64,000 nt of DNA from Clostridium manihotivorum (GCF_004015185.1 NZ_CP025746.1:1240001-1304000), one strand, 5' to 3'. Positions 9,551 through 19,552 are shown, counted from the first letter of the stretch. Notes: a model not told the origin generated them from the sequence alone. Translations and numbers: made by a program.

Positions 9551-10366
9551 ATGAGATATAAGAAAAAAGGATTTTCTCTGATTGAGATAATAGTGAGTCT
9601 AGCTATTGTAGCTATCATTATGATTCCACTAAGCAATGTAATTCTTACATCGGTGAAGACCAATAAAGGTGGGGAAGATAAGCAACAAGCTGCATATGTG
9701 GCACAACAGGTTTTAGAAGGCTTGAGAAATTCATCTAGCTTAGAAAATAGTAGTGGTTTTATACAACAAACTATATCAGTAAATAGTTCCAATAAAACTT
9801 TTACAGGAACTAGTGATGGAGTTTATAATCCAATAAATATAGGAAACTTCGTTGTTAATCTGAATTTAAGCAGGGATACTTCAGTGAATTTATCTGACCC
9901 AAGTAATACCGTTAGTTATGATGGAGTGCTCACCATCGGTGGAGATAACACTTCTAAGAATTATTCATTTTCTGTGAATAATTCACAATGTAACTTTACG
10001 CTTAATGAGGATAGTCTATACATTGAGGTTAATGATGATAATACTATCTATTTCAAAAAGCGGGATGGTACAACAAGTACATTCACAACTATTGGCGAAA
10101 CATTTTCCAAGATTAAAATTGCATTTGCTGATAATTATTCTGCTACAAACTTATTGAATATATATTTGAAGAACAATAGGAAGAATGAAATAAGTAGTTA
10201 TATGGAAAGAGGCAGCAGTAATTCAGCTATAACACCTAATGGTGGAGTTGTAACGGTGTATAATATTTCTACTAATAAAAATAAAACTCAAAGCTATAAC
10301 GTTAATATAACTATAAACAAAAATGGTAACTCAATATATAACCTTAAGTCTAGCGTAGTAAAATAG
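9551..10366 (+). CDS. PilV-like pseudopilin (minor pilin)
   Basis: Prepilin-like protein with leader MRYKKKG and cleavage before FSLIEIIVSLAIVAIIMIPLSNVI, the class III signal with Glu at +5. The 271-residue product has an Asn/Ser/Thr-rich extracytoplasmic domain. Its place between pilO and two further pilin-like genes suggests a minor pilin of the priming or tip complex. PilV is suggested by order and the LIEIIVSLAI signature; the subtype is uncertain. Confidence 0.8.
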   Translation: MRYKKKGFSLIEIIVSLAIVAIIMIPLSNVILTSVKTNKGGEDKQQAAYVAQQVLEGLRNSSSLENSSGFIQQTISVNSSNKTFTGTSDGVYNPINIGNFVVNLNLSRDTSVNLSDPSNTVSYDGVLTIGGDNTSKNYSFSVNNSQCNFTLNEDSLYIEVNDDNTIYFKKRDGTTSTFTTIGETFSKIKIAFADNYSATNLLNIYLKNNRKNEISSYMERGSSNSAITPNGGVVTVYNISTNKNKTQSYNVNITINKNGNSIYNLKSSVVK

Positions 10367-10377
10367 GAGGTGAAATT

Positions 10378-12645
10378 GTGAGAAGGAAAAAAGGTAGTAC
10401 CTTGGTTACAGTAGTGGTTTTGTTTGCTGTAGTTTTTACAGTTGGAACAGCTGTTTTATCTATGACAGTAGTTGACTATAAATCTAGAATTACAGAAAGT
10501 AAAAGGATAGAGCATTTGTATGGAGCTGATTCAGGAATTGATACAGCTTATAATATCGCAGGTAGCGTAATAAAGCTTGCTATAACACAGGGAAATAGTG
10601 CTGCAGAAAGTCACTTTGATTCTGGGACAAATAGTATAAATAGTATATTGGATAGTGAGATTTCCAAAATGCGAAATAATCAGACTTGTGCATATCCTAG
10701 GACAGGAGCTCCAACTAAAAGTAGATTGATCAATGATGATTATACCGCAAATGATGATGGGATAAAAAGTTTGCTTAATGATTACTTTAAGCCAGTTTAC
10801 AAAAGCTTTATAGAGCAATATTTGCTTAACTGTATTAGAGAAAAGAAGACAATAGCTAACCTTAATGCAGTTAATGATACTGATAAATACTCCTTTGTTC
10901 ATTTTAATACAGATATAGAGCCTAGATTTGATGAAAGTGATTTTTATGGTGTGGACAGTTCTAACCAAAGGGTTGCAATAGGGGGAAGTCCAGTTAGGTA
11001 TAAATTGAATTTAGTTTCAGTTTATCAAGATAATAATGGTAATGAAGCGAGAAAGGTAAGTGCTGTTTATTATATAGATATACCTAACTATTCAGGTACT
11101 TATGGTAAGAAATCTGTTACGTTGCCTATGAATGGAGTCATAAAGAAGGCAATAGCTGCAGATGGAGATTTAATAATAGATTCTGTAAATACAGCCAATG
11201 TAAGTGGTGATGTATTTATAAAAGGGAGTGATAATACTGGAAGTGGGTCCATAGCATATACCAAATATAGCGGTGGTATAGCTGTAAATAACAGTGTAAA
11301 TGTAAATTTTTACAATGGAAAAGTGGTAACATCTAGGACTTTTAGACTATTAAATAACGCTAATAATGTTAATGTAACTGACGATAATTTATATGCAAGT
11401 AATATTTATGTAGGAAAAGATGAGAATGGAAGTGCTTATGATTCGCATTTAAATGTAACCAAAGCTGCTATAATTGATAATGATCTAGCAATGAATGCGA
11501 CAAGTAGCTATGCTCATCTTAACGGTGGTCTTTATGCAATAAGTGATATAAGGAGAACGGATTATGCAAAGGCTGGAGCTAAGGAGAAATCTTCAAGCAG
11601 TATTATAATGAATTCAACTGATGATAGTTCCGAGATAATTGTTAATGGGAAAGCTTACATTATGGGAACAGCATATATAAATACTAGTGAAGCTTATCAA
11701 ACTGGTGAATCAGTAGCAGTAAAAGGTAATTATAATGCATACGCAACTATGATACCACAGGATGGAGCTGATTATCTTTTTAAATATTATAATCCGCTCA
11801 CTCTTATTGATAAGAAAGATATAACTGTGTTTGATAAGGCCGCTCACTTCTACAATTATGCAACAAATAGTAAATACAATGGATCTCTTAATATAACTAA
11901 GAAAATTTCACTACCAACTAATAATAACAGCACTATAAGTGTTGGGGCTTTCATAAGCAATGGCATTGTTTATAAATCCAATTACACTGATGATAGCAGT
12001 TTTCAAAGTGATTTGTTAAGTAAACAATATGAATTTGCTCAGCAAGTTTATGAGATGGGAAATGTGCCCACTACTGATACTGTAACATTAAGTAAAGATT
12101 ATAATAATGGTGCAGTTGTTAAGAATGTATCAAATCAAATAAATCTACCTCAAAATAATAGTAACGTAGATTATACAGATATAAGTAATGACAGCTCTAA
12201 TAATTGTATAATAATCAATACCAATCCTAATAAAAGGATATTTATAAAAGGTAAAAACTATTCCTTTAAGGAAACTCCGGTTACTACTGGAAGTAATCCT
12301 GATATAGTAATAGATAGACAAAATAATCAGAATATGAGCTCAGTTATTATTTCAGCCGGAGATGTGTATTTAAGCGGGAATATTAGTTACACAGGTACTA
12401 TAATTACTAAAGGAAATGTAAAAATACAAGGCAGAGCATCTGGTGAAAATATTAGCATTACTCAAAATAGTGATATTGTAAATAAAATTTGTACTAAGTA
12501 TTATAGTAAGTTAAAAAGCATTTTAAATATTAGTGATGTAAATAGCCAGATTGCAAGTAACACTCTGGTAGTATCTGATTCAGTTCAAAATGCAGTTAAT
12601 CTCAATGATATTATCCACAAAGGATTATGGAAAATTGAAAGGTAG
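10378..12645 (+). CDS. PilX-like large pilus-associated protein
   Basis: A 755-residue protein with a prepilin-like N-terminus (MRRKKGSTLVTVVVLFAVVFTVGTAVLSM) that lacks Glu at +5, as do PilX and GspK-type tip pseudopilins. After the helix comes YGADSGIDTAYNIA, similar to the AxxGxxxA segment of PilX_N domains, and then a long Asn/Ser-rich region with beta-rich repeats. It starts at GTG after an AGGAGGTG site. The large head should sit at the pilus tip rather than in the shaft. It is far longer than Gram-negative PilX (~200 residues). Confidence 0.75.
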   Translation: MRRKKGSTLVTVVVLFAVVFTVGTAVLSMTVVDYKSRITESKRIEHLYGADSGIDTAYNIAGSVIKLAITQGNSAAESHFDSGTNSINSILDSEISKMRNNQTCAYPRTGAPTKSRLINDDYTANDDGIKSLLNDYFKPVYKSFIEQYLLNCIREKKTIANLNAVNDTDKYSFVHFNTDIEPRFDESDFYGVDSSNQRVAIGGSPVRYKLNLVSVYQDNNGNEARKVSAVYYIDIPNYSGTYGKKSVTLPMNGVIKKAIAADGDLIIDSVNTANVSGDVFIKGSDNTGSGSIAYTKYSGGIAVNNSVNVNFYNGKVVTSRTFRLLNNANNVNVTDDNLYASNIYVGKDENGSAYDSHLNVTKAAIIDNDLAMNATSSYAHLNGGLYAISDIRRTDYAKAGAKEKSSSSIIMNSTDDSSEIIVNGKAYIMGTAYINTSEAYQTGESVAVKGNYNAYATMIPQDGADYLFKYYNPLTLIDKKDITVFDKAAHFYNYATNSKYNGSLNITKKISLPTNNNSTISVGAFISNGIVYKSNYTDDSSFQSDLLSKQYEFAQQVYEMGNVPTTDTVTLSKDYNNGAVVKNVSNQINLPQNNSNVDYTDISNDSSNNCIIINTNPNKRIFIKGKNYSFKETPVTTGSNPDIVIDRQNNQNMSSVIISAGDVYLSGNISYTGTIITKGNVKIQGRASGENISITQNSDIVNKICTKYYSKLKSILNISDVNSQIASNTLVVSDSVQNAVNLNDIIHKGLWKIER

Positions 12646-12659
12646 TAGAGGTGTTTGAT

Positions 12660-13199
12660 TTGCATATTAAGAAAAAGGCATTTACAGTTATTGAACTTCT
12701 AATAACGTTAGCTTTGATTGCAATAGTAAGCTCTATAATATATTCGTTTTATTTATCAAGCAGTAAAACTATGGACGAAACTAATACTAGATCTGCGCTT
12801 CAACAGGATGGGCAAATTGTGCAAAATTCATTATTAACTTATGGCAATCAGGCAAGTTCTATAGCTATGATTAATAATATAGCACCTACAAGCAGTGGAA
12901 ATTCTATACAAGTTAATAGTCTAAAATTGGTTTTATACGCAAATGCCAATCAAACAGTTGAATACGACTATGATAATACTTCAAAAAGATTAAGTGAAAT
13001 TACATCTAATTTAAATGGCACTGGAAGTACTACAAAAACTTTATCTAGTAATGTCCAAAGTATACAAATTTCTCCTATAGGTCAGTATTATAATAATGCT
13101 GATGGAATTGCAGTAAGTATAACCTTAAGCAATAAGGGGATAAGCTATAGCACTTCCTGCAAATTAATCTTTAGGAACAAGGGCGTTACTAATCCTTGA
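12660..13199 (+). CDS. PilW/PilJ-like pseudopilin
   Basis: Minor pilin of about 179 residues with leader MHIKKKA and mature start FTVIELLITLALIAIVSSII, so Ala rather than Gly precedes the cleavage site. A small Ser/Asn-rich head follows. I prefer TTG 12660 because AGAGGTG lies six bases upstream; the GTG at 12651 overlaps that site. It ends the pseudopilin run, and the IS66 insertion begins 45 bases after its stop. Confidence 0.78.
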   Translation: MHIKKKAFTVIELLITLALIAIVSSIIYSFYLSSSKTMDETNTRSALQQDGQIVQNSLLTYGNQASSIAMINNIAPTSSGNSIQVNSLKLVLYANANQTVEYDYDNTSKRLSEITSNLNGTGSTTKTLSSNVQSIQISPIGQYYNNADGIAVSITLSNKGISYSTSCKLIFRNKGVTNP

Positions 13200-13375
13200 T
13201 ATAAGCTAGAGAATATGTAAACTCTTGCTTTAAAAATATCATAAGTAACTATTCAGCTATTCAAATAATTTAGTATAGGCTATAAAATTAATTTTCATAA
13301 ACCCCTTTCTATTATTGTTAGTTTTTGATATTATATAGCCTGTCTTAAAAAACTAATGATAAGGTGGTGACTTCC

Positions 13376-14849
13376 GTGAGTGAAGGCAAAATAATTGAAA
13401 TCTATAATCAAGGATTAACACAAGTCATGAGTGTTATTAGAGAACTTACTAATGAAATCAAGAGTTTAAATTCTCAAGTAGAAACACTATCGAAGGATAA
13501 TAAAGCCCTTTCAAATCGTGTTAAATCACTAGAAAGCCAAGTTAATAAAAATAGTAATAACAGTAGTAAACCACCATCATCAGACGGTTTTAAAAAGAAA
13601 ACTAAAAGTTTAAGAGTGAAGACAGATAAAAATCCCCGGTGGTCAAGAAGGTCATGAGGGAAAGACTCTTGAACTCAATGATAATCCTGACGAAATAATC
13701 ATACACACAGTAGATAAGTGTGATATCTGCGGAACATCTTTACAGGATGTAAAATCGGAGAGAAATATTATCCGCCAAGTAGTTGATATACCAGAGATAG
13801 AAGTTAAAGTTGTTGAACATAGAGCAGAAATTAAAAAGTGTCCAAAATGTAGAAGAAAAAATACCGGTAAATTCCCAGAGGGAATAACCAATACAGTACA
13901 ATATGGAGAAAAGATAAAGGCTGTATCTGTTTATTTAACTCAGTATCAATTGATTCCGTATAAACGTGGTGCAGAGTTAATTTCAGATTTATTTGATATA
14001 AATTTAAGTCAAGGATCAATGGTTAATTTTAATGAATCTTGTCATGAAAACTTGAAACCTATTGAGAAAAATATAAAAGCATCATTAATTAATTCTCAAG
14101 GTGCTGTACATTTTGATGAAACAGGTTTGGCTATAGATAAAAAGCGTCAATGGTTACATGTTGCTTCAAACGAGAGATATACATATTATGAAGCACATGA
14201 AAAGCGTGGAAAAGAAGCTGTTGACTCTATAGGTATTTTACCTAATTTCATCGGAACAGCAGTCCATGACTGCTGGAAAACATATCTTCAATACACAGAT
14301 TGTGATCACTCTCTGTGTAACGCCCATATTCTCAGAGAACTAAATGGTATCTCTGATCTAGAAAAACAATCATGGGCTGAACCAATGAAAAATCTACTAA
14401 TTGAGATAAAGAAAGAAGTAGATTTAAATTGGAATATTGCTAATGCTTTAACCTTAGATAAAATAGAAGCTTTCGAAAAAAGATATACTCAAATCTTAGA
14501 AGATGGTTTCAAAGAAGATTATATTGCCAATAGTGAGTCTTATGCTAAAAAGAAAGCAAAGAAAAGTGCTAGCCTTAATTTATTAAATAGATTAAGTACT
14601 TATAGAGAACAGATACTTGCTTTCATGCATGACTTTGATATACCTTTTGATAATAATCTAGCAGAACGAGATCTGCGAATGGCTAAGGTTAAACAAAAAA
14701 TCTCTGGAACCTTTAGAAGTGTTAGTGGCGCTAAAGCATTTACTCGTATTCGTGGATATGTATCCACGGTGCGAAAGCAAGGCATGAATGCACTTAAGTG
14801 TATAAACTCTACATTTACAGAAAATCCAGTTGATCCGACCTTGGCTTAG
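13376..14849 (+). pseudogene. tnpC: IS66 transposase TnpC, frameshifted
   Basis: The N-terminal part (leucine-zipper-like coiled coil, then NSSKPPSSDGFKKK) runs to about 13635. There an extra C in AATCCCCGG shifts the frame into a stop at 13655-13657. The remainder continues in another frame: zinc motif CDIC...CPKC, then the DDE core with VHFDETGL, VHDCWKTYL and NNLAERDLRMAKVKQK. Both frames joined would give a normal IS66 TnpC of roughly 490 residues. The GTG at 13376 follows GGTGGTGACTTCC and is my preferred start; the exact start is uncertain. Confidence 0.85.
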
Positions 14850-14862
14850 ATAAGATTATTTA

Positions 14863-14889
14863 AGGGGTATTAAGGACTTTGATACCCCT
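14863..14889 (+). terminator. IS66 internal hairpin terminator
   Basis: Inverted repeat AGGGGTAT/ATACCCCT with an 11-base loop, followed by ATTTGTC. It lies after the transposase stop and may reduce read-through from the pilus operon into the VWA gene. Confidence 0.6.
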
Positions 14890-14977
14890 ATTTGTCATAT
14901 CTAAAATTTTATCAAAAATAAAATTATATGCTATAGCTGAATAGTTACTATCATAAACCATAGTAGGTGGTGATGAA

Positions 14978-17863
14978 ATGAATTTAATTAAGAAAAGAAG
15001 AAGATTTTTTACTTATATTATAGCTTTTATATTTGTGTTGTCTTTGATACCAATACTAAATTATACAAAAGCTTTAGGGGACGTAACTCAGCCTAAAAAA
15101 CCAGTTTTAATAATATCAGATCCTGTGATAACTAAGAGTCAAGGTAAGGTTTATGAAGATGTTACTGTTACCTATCACGTTCAGCCACAACCTTTGGCAA
15201 TTGGGGATATAAATGTTATTAGCAATAAAGAGATTGTATTAGTATTGGATACATCGGGAAGTATGAAGAGTACTATGGGAAGTAGTACAAGAATGGCTGC
15301 ACTAAAGACTGCGGCAACAAACTTTGTTAATAAGTTTTCTAATACAGCAAATACTAAGATAGCCATTGCAACATACTCAACCTACGCTAATTATGATGGT
15401 AATAGCACTAGCTTGCTGTCTCCGTCAATAGCCTCAGAAAAAGACCAATTGAATTTTAAAATAAATAGTCTCATGGCTTCTGGTGGAACAAATACTGGTG
15501 ATGGTATAAGATCGGCACTAAATATACTAAGCGGCACAAGGTCTACAAATACAAGAAAATACGTAATATTGATGTCTGATGGGGAACCTACTTTATATAA
15601 CTTTAATAGTAATTGGAATATAACTTCAGATGTTCAAACATGGACAGCTTATAATTACTACTATCAATATAGACAGACAGCATATGGGTATTATACTAGT
15701 TTAACAGATTCAGATTCTAACGTTATAGGAGGAAATGGATCAGATGATAATGGATATTATAATACTTCTGAAAAAGGCAGAGGACTTGGATATGCAAAAG
15801 TTATGGCTAAGCAAATAGCAAGCTCCAACTATTCTAGCTATGAGATAGCTTATAGTGATGGAAGTTCTGCTGATAAGATGCAACAGATAGCAACCGAAGC
15901 GGGGGGGCTGTGTTTTAGCGCAAATAGCGCGACTGCTATAGATGATGTTTATGGCAGGATTGCAGATAATATAAGAGCAGATTATAGCGTTGAAAATGTA
16001 AAGTTTAACTTTACGCTTCCTTCTAATATCGTTTATACAGGGTCAACAGTAGATGTCGCTATAAATGGAAGCACTTATAGTAAGCAATATAATAATATAT
16101 CCTATACCTTTAATGCAGCAAATAATAGATACGAAGCACAAGGATTTGATGTGATTTTTAACTTTAAAGCTAATAAAAGTGGAAGTTATACATTAGGTCA
16201 GAATTGGAATATAACTTATACTGCTACTGATGGTAGTACAGCAACTCAGGCCTTGCCTACGGTTCAATACACCGCTAGTAAAATGAGCATAGGTTTTAAT
16301 CTGCAGAGAAGTTTACCTGGGTATTCAGATCATGTTAATACTAATAAATTACAAGAGGTTGATTACGCTATAACTCCACAGGCAATTCTAATGAACTATA
16401 TCAGGAAGCCAAAGGAAATAGTTTTGGTTGTTGACTCTCAGTATAGTAAAAAGGATTATATAAACTCATTTATAGACCAGTTTTCCAGAGCCACTGATGT
16501 TAAAATTGCTTTGGTTACCTATGGACAGGGGGCTTCCATAAGTAATTTTGGAACTACAACTCCGATTTACTTTCAAAGTGCTACAAGCAGTAGTTCCATA
16601 AAGAATGCTGTAAGTAGAATTACTAGTCAAAATGGATCTAATTTAGGTGATGGACTAAGAAAAGCGATGTTTGTATTAAATGATGGGAATGATGTAAGTA
16701 GAAGCATAATAGTATTTGGAGAAAATAATCCTAATTATTATACTTATACTAGTAGTGCTGACGGTTCCCAGGCTTATTACGAAGCTTTAGATAACAATAG
16801 TCCTAATTCCAGTGATGACGGAACAAATCCATTAACTTATGGTAATGATGCTAACAAAGCTTCACAATATGCTATAGAAATGGCTAATGTTATAAAGAGT
16901 GATAAAAACTTGAATATAGCGACTATTTGTGCAGGTGATGATACAAATGATGATGTAATTAAATCAGTAGCTTCAACCAATGGAACTGATTTTAATAAGT
17001 TAGTTCAAAGTCAAGATGTACTTTATTTATATAATGTTGTGAATAGTGATTTGATTTTAAATGGAAGTGTGGATGAGACACTTCCTACTGGAATACAATA
17101 TGAAGATGGTACCACAACATCTAACAAATCAATTAAACTTTTTTATACCTATAATAGCTCATCAGCTAGTTATATTGGAATGCCTAAAACAACAACAAGT
17201 TATATTAAAGCAACTCAGTTGGGTAACTTTGATTTAAATAACTGTGTGTTAAATTATAGTGATTTAGAGGGGATACCTATGAGCACAAACTTCGCCTCTA
17301 TACCATTGAAGGTTTTAAATGATTATGCAATAGAGCAAGGTATATTTATGCCTAACAAAATAGATACGGCTAGTTCAGGTATTATAGGAGAGAGTTATAT
17401 ATTAAATAGTATTAGTAACTATGGGACTACTAGTGGAGCAATAACAAGTGCTGGAGCTCTTATAAAAACAAGTGGACAGCAAACTAATGTTGAGCTTAAT
17501 ATAAATAGTACCAAAACATCCAATTTTTACTTAGATTCTCACTATGGTGTAAATGTGGATTTATACAAGGTTGGTAGTGATAATAAATTGGTACTAATAA
17601 GTAGTAGTAATGTAGCTACAAGCGTAGAAACCTCAGGTACTTCTGATTATGATAAATCTATGAAAAATATAAGCATTACAGTACCGATAGCTGCTAGTTC
17701 TACTTTGGCTGATAGTTACTATATTATTAATTATACCTACAAGAATGGGTACAATGGTACTGTGCCTAGCACTGGAGTAACCATTTATGATAATTGTAAA
17801 ATAGGAACTAGTGTATCTCAAGACTTTCAATATAATATAGTTGAAGCACCTGATTTATTTTAA
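14978..17863 (+). CDS. Secreted double-VWA domain protein, probable pilus-associated adhesin
   Basis: A 961-residue exported protein: basic N-terminus, signal segment FFTYIIAFIFVLSLIPIL (residues 10-27), no LPXTG or C-terminal anchor. VWA domain 1 (about residues 84-335) has a complete MIDAS DTSGSMKS, the Thr in GGTNTGDG and SDGEPTL. VWA domain 2 (about 482-690) has a degenerate MIDAS (VDSQYS). The rest is Ser/Asn/Thr-rich and beta-like. Before the IS66 insertion its start lay only about 75 bases from the last pseudopilin stop, so it was probably part of the pilus operon. VWA domains are typical of pilus tip adhesins such as PilY1; that role is inference. Confidence 0.8.
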   Translation: MNLIKKRRRFFTYIIAFIFVLSLIPILNYTKALGDVTQPKKPVLIISDPVITKSQGKVYEDVTVTYHVQPQPLAIGDINVISNKEIVLVLDTSGSMKSTMGSSTRMAALKTAATNFVNKFSNTANTKIAIATYSTYANYDGNSTSLLSPSIASEKDQLNFKINSLMASGGTNTGDGIRSALNILSGTRSTNTRKYVILMSDGEPTLYNFNSNWNITSDVQTWTAYNYYYQYRQTAYGYYTSLTDSDSNVIGGNGSDDNGYYNTSEKGRGLGYAKVMAKQIASSNYSSYEIAYSDGSSADKMQQIATEAGGLCFSANSATAIDDVYGRIADNIRADYSVENVKFNFTLPSNIVYTGSTVDVAINGSTYSKQYNNISYTFNAANNRYEAQGFDVIFNFKANKSGSYTLGQNWNITYTATDGSTATQALPTVQYTASKMSIGFNLQRSLPGYSDHVNTNKLQEVDYAITPQAILMNYIRKPKEIVLVVDSQYSKKDYINSFIDQFSRATDVKIALVTYGQGASISNFGTTTPIYFQSATSSSSIKNAVSRITSQNGSNLGDGLRKAMFVLNDGNDVSRSIIVFGENNPNYYTYTSSADGSQAYYEALDNNSPNSSDDGTNPLTYGNDANKASQYAIEMANVIKSDKNLNIATICAGDDTNDDVIKSVASTNGTDFNKLVQSQDVLYLYNVVNSDLILNGSVDETLPTGIQYEDGTTTSNKSIKLFYTYNSSSASYIGMPKTTTSYIKATQLGNFDLNNCVLNYSDLEGIPMSTNFASIPLKVLNDYAIEQGIFMPNKIDTASSGIIGESYILNSISNYGTTSGAITSAGALIKTSGQQTNVELNINSTKTSNFYLDSHYGVNVDLYKVGSDNKLVLISSSNVATSVETSGTSDYDKSMKNISITVPIAASSTLADSYYIINYTYKNGYNGTVPSTGVTIYDNCKIGTSVSQDFQYNIVEAPDLF

Positions 17864-17882
17864 GATACAGAGAATAGAGATA

Positions 17883-17930
17883 AAAAAACACTCATTAAAA
17901 TATTAGAATATTTTATGAGTGTTTTTTTTC
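17883..17930 (+). terminator. Terminator after the VWA gene
   Basis: Long AT-rich inverted repeat around AACACTCAT...ATGAGTGTT ending in eight Ts. It closes the pilus locus, just before an IS30 insertion. Confidence 0.85.
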
Positions 17931-17993
17931 TTTTGTTAAAATAATAATTTATTTTAAGACCTGTTGTAAAATGAAATTGAACTAATAAAAAAA

Positions 17994-18088
17994 TCCATAG
18001 TGGATTATTCTGTGTTATGATTTAATTGCCAAACCAAAACATACACGGAGGATAATCACTATGGACTATCAAAATAATAACACAGAAT
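17994..18088 (+). promoter_or_regulatory. Self-complementary leader over the IS30 start codon
   Basis: TCCATAGTG (17994-18002) is complementary to CACTATGGA (18057-18065), which includes the ATG. ATTCTGTGTTAT (18007-18018) is complementary to ATAACACAGAAT (18077-18088). The two helices interlock in pseudoknot order. The same arrangement occurs in copy 2. It could block translation from read-through transcripts; this is inferred from complementarity only. Confidence 0.45.
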
Positions 18089-19110
18089 CACGTAAAAATA
18101 AACATTTGAATTTTAAAGAGCGTATGATTATCCAGCTTCGTATAAAAGATGGCCATTCAGCTTATAGGATAGCAAAGGAACTAGGTAGACCAATCAACAC
18201 TGTTTTAAATGAAATTCGTCGTGGAACTACCATTCAAATTAAGCAAGGAAAGCACATTGAAATATACCTTGCCGATACTGGCGAAGCAGTATATAAAAAG
18301 AATCGCATAAACTGCTGCAGTACTTTTAAACGCTTAAAATGCAGTGAATTTATCAAGTATACTGTGGATAAAATTAAAAATGCTTCATGGTCACCAGATG
18401 CTTGTGTTGGTAGAGCTATCGCTAACGGTAGTTTTGAGCGATCTCAAATGGTCTGCACAAAAACATTGTATAACTATATAGATCTTGGCTTATTAGATGT
18501 AAAAAATACTGATTTACCAATAAAGCTACGTAGAAATACAAAGCCTGCTAGGGTTAAAAAGCACAAGAAGAAACTTGGTTCTAGCATATCAGATCGCCCA
18601 GTAGAGATAAACACTCGTAATGAGTTTGGTCATTGGGAAATAGATACTGTTATTGGCGAAAAATCCAATAATGATAACGCACTTCTTACAATAGTTGAAC
18701 GTAAAACTAGATATGCTATGGTTGTAAACATTGCAGCTAAAACCGCTGAAGCTGTTACTGATGCTCTAAATAGAGTACGCAGTTTATTTGGCGACCAGTT
18801 TAGCCAAGTTTTTAAAACTATAACTGGTGATAATGGTTCAGAATTTGCTAACTTATCCACACTTGAAAATGAAACTGATACAAAGGTATATTTTACTCAT
18901 CCATACTCATCTTTTGAAAAAGGTACTAATGAGCGTCATAATGGTCTGATACGTCGTTTTATCCCGAAGGGTAACCGTATTTCAAACTATACTTCTGATG
19001 AAATTGCTTTCATAGAAGAATGGATGAATACTCTTCCTAGGAGAATACTTAACTACAAAACTCCTGAGGAACTGTTTGAATCACACCTGGATCAAATTTA
19101 TAAACTCTAA
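18061..19110 (+). CDS. IS30-family transposase, copy 1
   Basis: A 349-residue DDE transposase. An N-terminal helix-turn-helix (FKERMIIQLRIKDGHSAYRIAKELGRPINTV region, residues 18-48) binds the ends. The catalytic triad is visible as GHWEIDTVIG, TGDNGSEFAN and ERHNGLIRRF. It is intact and probably functional. The start codon lies within sequence complementary to the upstream leader, so translation may be limited by RNA structure. It differs from copy 2 by one residue (Cys versus Arg near residue 85). Confidence 0.93.
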   Translation: MDYQNNNTESRKNKHLNFKERMIIQLRIKDGHSAYRIAKELGRPINTVLNEIRRGTTIQIKQGKHIEIYLADTGEAVYKKNRINCCSTFKRLKCSEFIKYTVDKIKNASWSPDACVGRAIANGSFERSQMVCTKTLYNYIDLGLLDVKNTDLPIKLRRNTKPARVKKHKKKLGSSISDRPVEINTRNEFGHWEIDTVIGEKSNNDNALLTIVERKTRYAMVVNIAAKTAEAVTDALNRVRSLFGDQFSQVFKTITGDNGSEFANLSTLENETDTKVYFTHPYSSFEKGTNERHNGLIRRFIPKGNRISNYTSDEIAFIEEWMNTLPRRILNYKTPEELFESHLDQIYKL

Positions 19111-19404
19111 GTAAATGCAAGTGTTTGTATCATAAATAGAAATTAGTTCAATTTGTTATTGCAATTAGTCTAATTTATTTTAATAATTAATGATACAAGT
19201 AAATTTTAATAGGAGATAAAGAATTAAACTTATATATAGTGCATCTAATATTAGGAAGATATTCATATTGTTAGAATACATTATTTATTTAATAAGCGAT
19301 AAACTAAATTTATGTATGAAGTGAAGGGATAAACATCTATCTGATAGAAGTTATGAATAAAATAAATCATATTTTTATCATCAAAACAAAAATTTCAATA
19401 ATAA

Positions 19405-19433
19405 TTGACAAGCCTCGCTGCATATTCTATAAT
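19405..19433 (+). promoter_or_regulatory. Sigma-A promoter of guaB
   Basis: Consensus TTGACA (19405-19410), 17-base spacer, consensus TATAAT (19428-19433). Transcription would start about 25 bases before the guanine aptamer. Confidence 0.92.
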
Positions 19434-19464
19434 TAAATAAAATTTAAATAAGATAAAGCTATTT

Positions 19465-19530
19465 ACTCGTATATCCCTTGGATAAGGCAAGGAGTCTCTA
19501 CCGGAAACCGTAAATTCCCGACTATGAGTG
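19465..19530 (+). ncRNA. Guanine riboswitch aptamer (purine riboswitch)
   Basis: It contains the conserved purine aptamer parts: P1 ACTCG...GAGT, P2 CCTTG/CAAGG, the core TCTACC, the loop CCGTAAA and J3/1 ACTATG. The base at the specificity position is C, which pairs with guanine (adenine aptamers have U). Position upstream of guaB fits guanine repression of GMP synthesis. Confidence 0.95.
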
Positions 19531-19552
19531 AAATTGGTATACTATAATCTTT

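Larger units (their letters stand above)
13245..14948 (+). mobile_element. IS66-family insertion sequence (degraded)
   Basis: Perfect 16-bp terminal inverted repeats (13245-13260 and 14933-14948) flank a single tnpC-type transposase with no tnpA or tnpB. The 8-bp target duplication TATCATAA is intact on both sides (13237-13244 and 14949-14956), which fits IS66 and proves simple insertion. A frameshift inactivates the transposase. The element separates the pseudopilin genes from the VWA gene at 14978. Confidence 0.93.
17958..19170 (+). mobile_element. IS30-family insertion sequence, copy 1
   Basis: A 1213-bp element nearly identical to 36503-37715 (three differences noticed). Terminal inverted repeats share AAATTGAACTAAT with matching outer bases TTG (17964 onward and back from 19164), and GAC at both extreme ends. 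A 3-bp TAA duplication flanks it (17955-17957 and 19171-19173), as expected for IS30. It lies in the spacer between the pilus terminator and guaB. Confidence 0.9.

Noticed and set aside
18630..18860. Minus-strand open frames within the IS30 transposase genes (also 37175-37405)
   Set aside because: They mirror the coding frame of the transposase and have no ribosome site.
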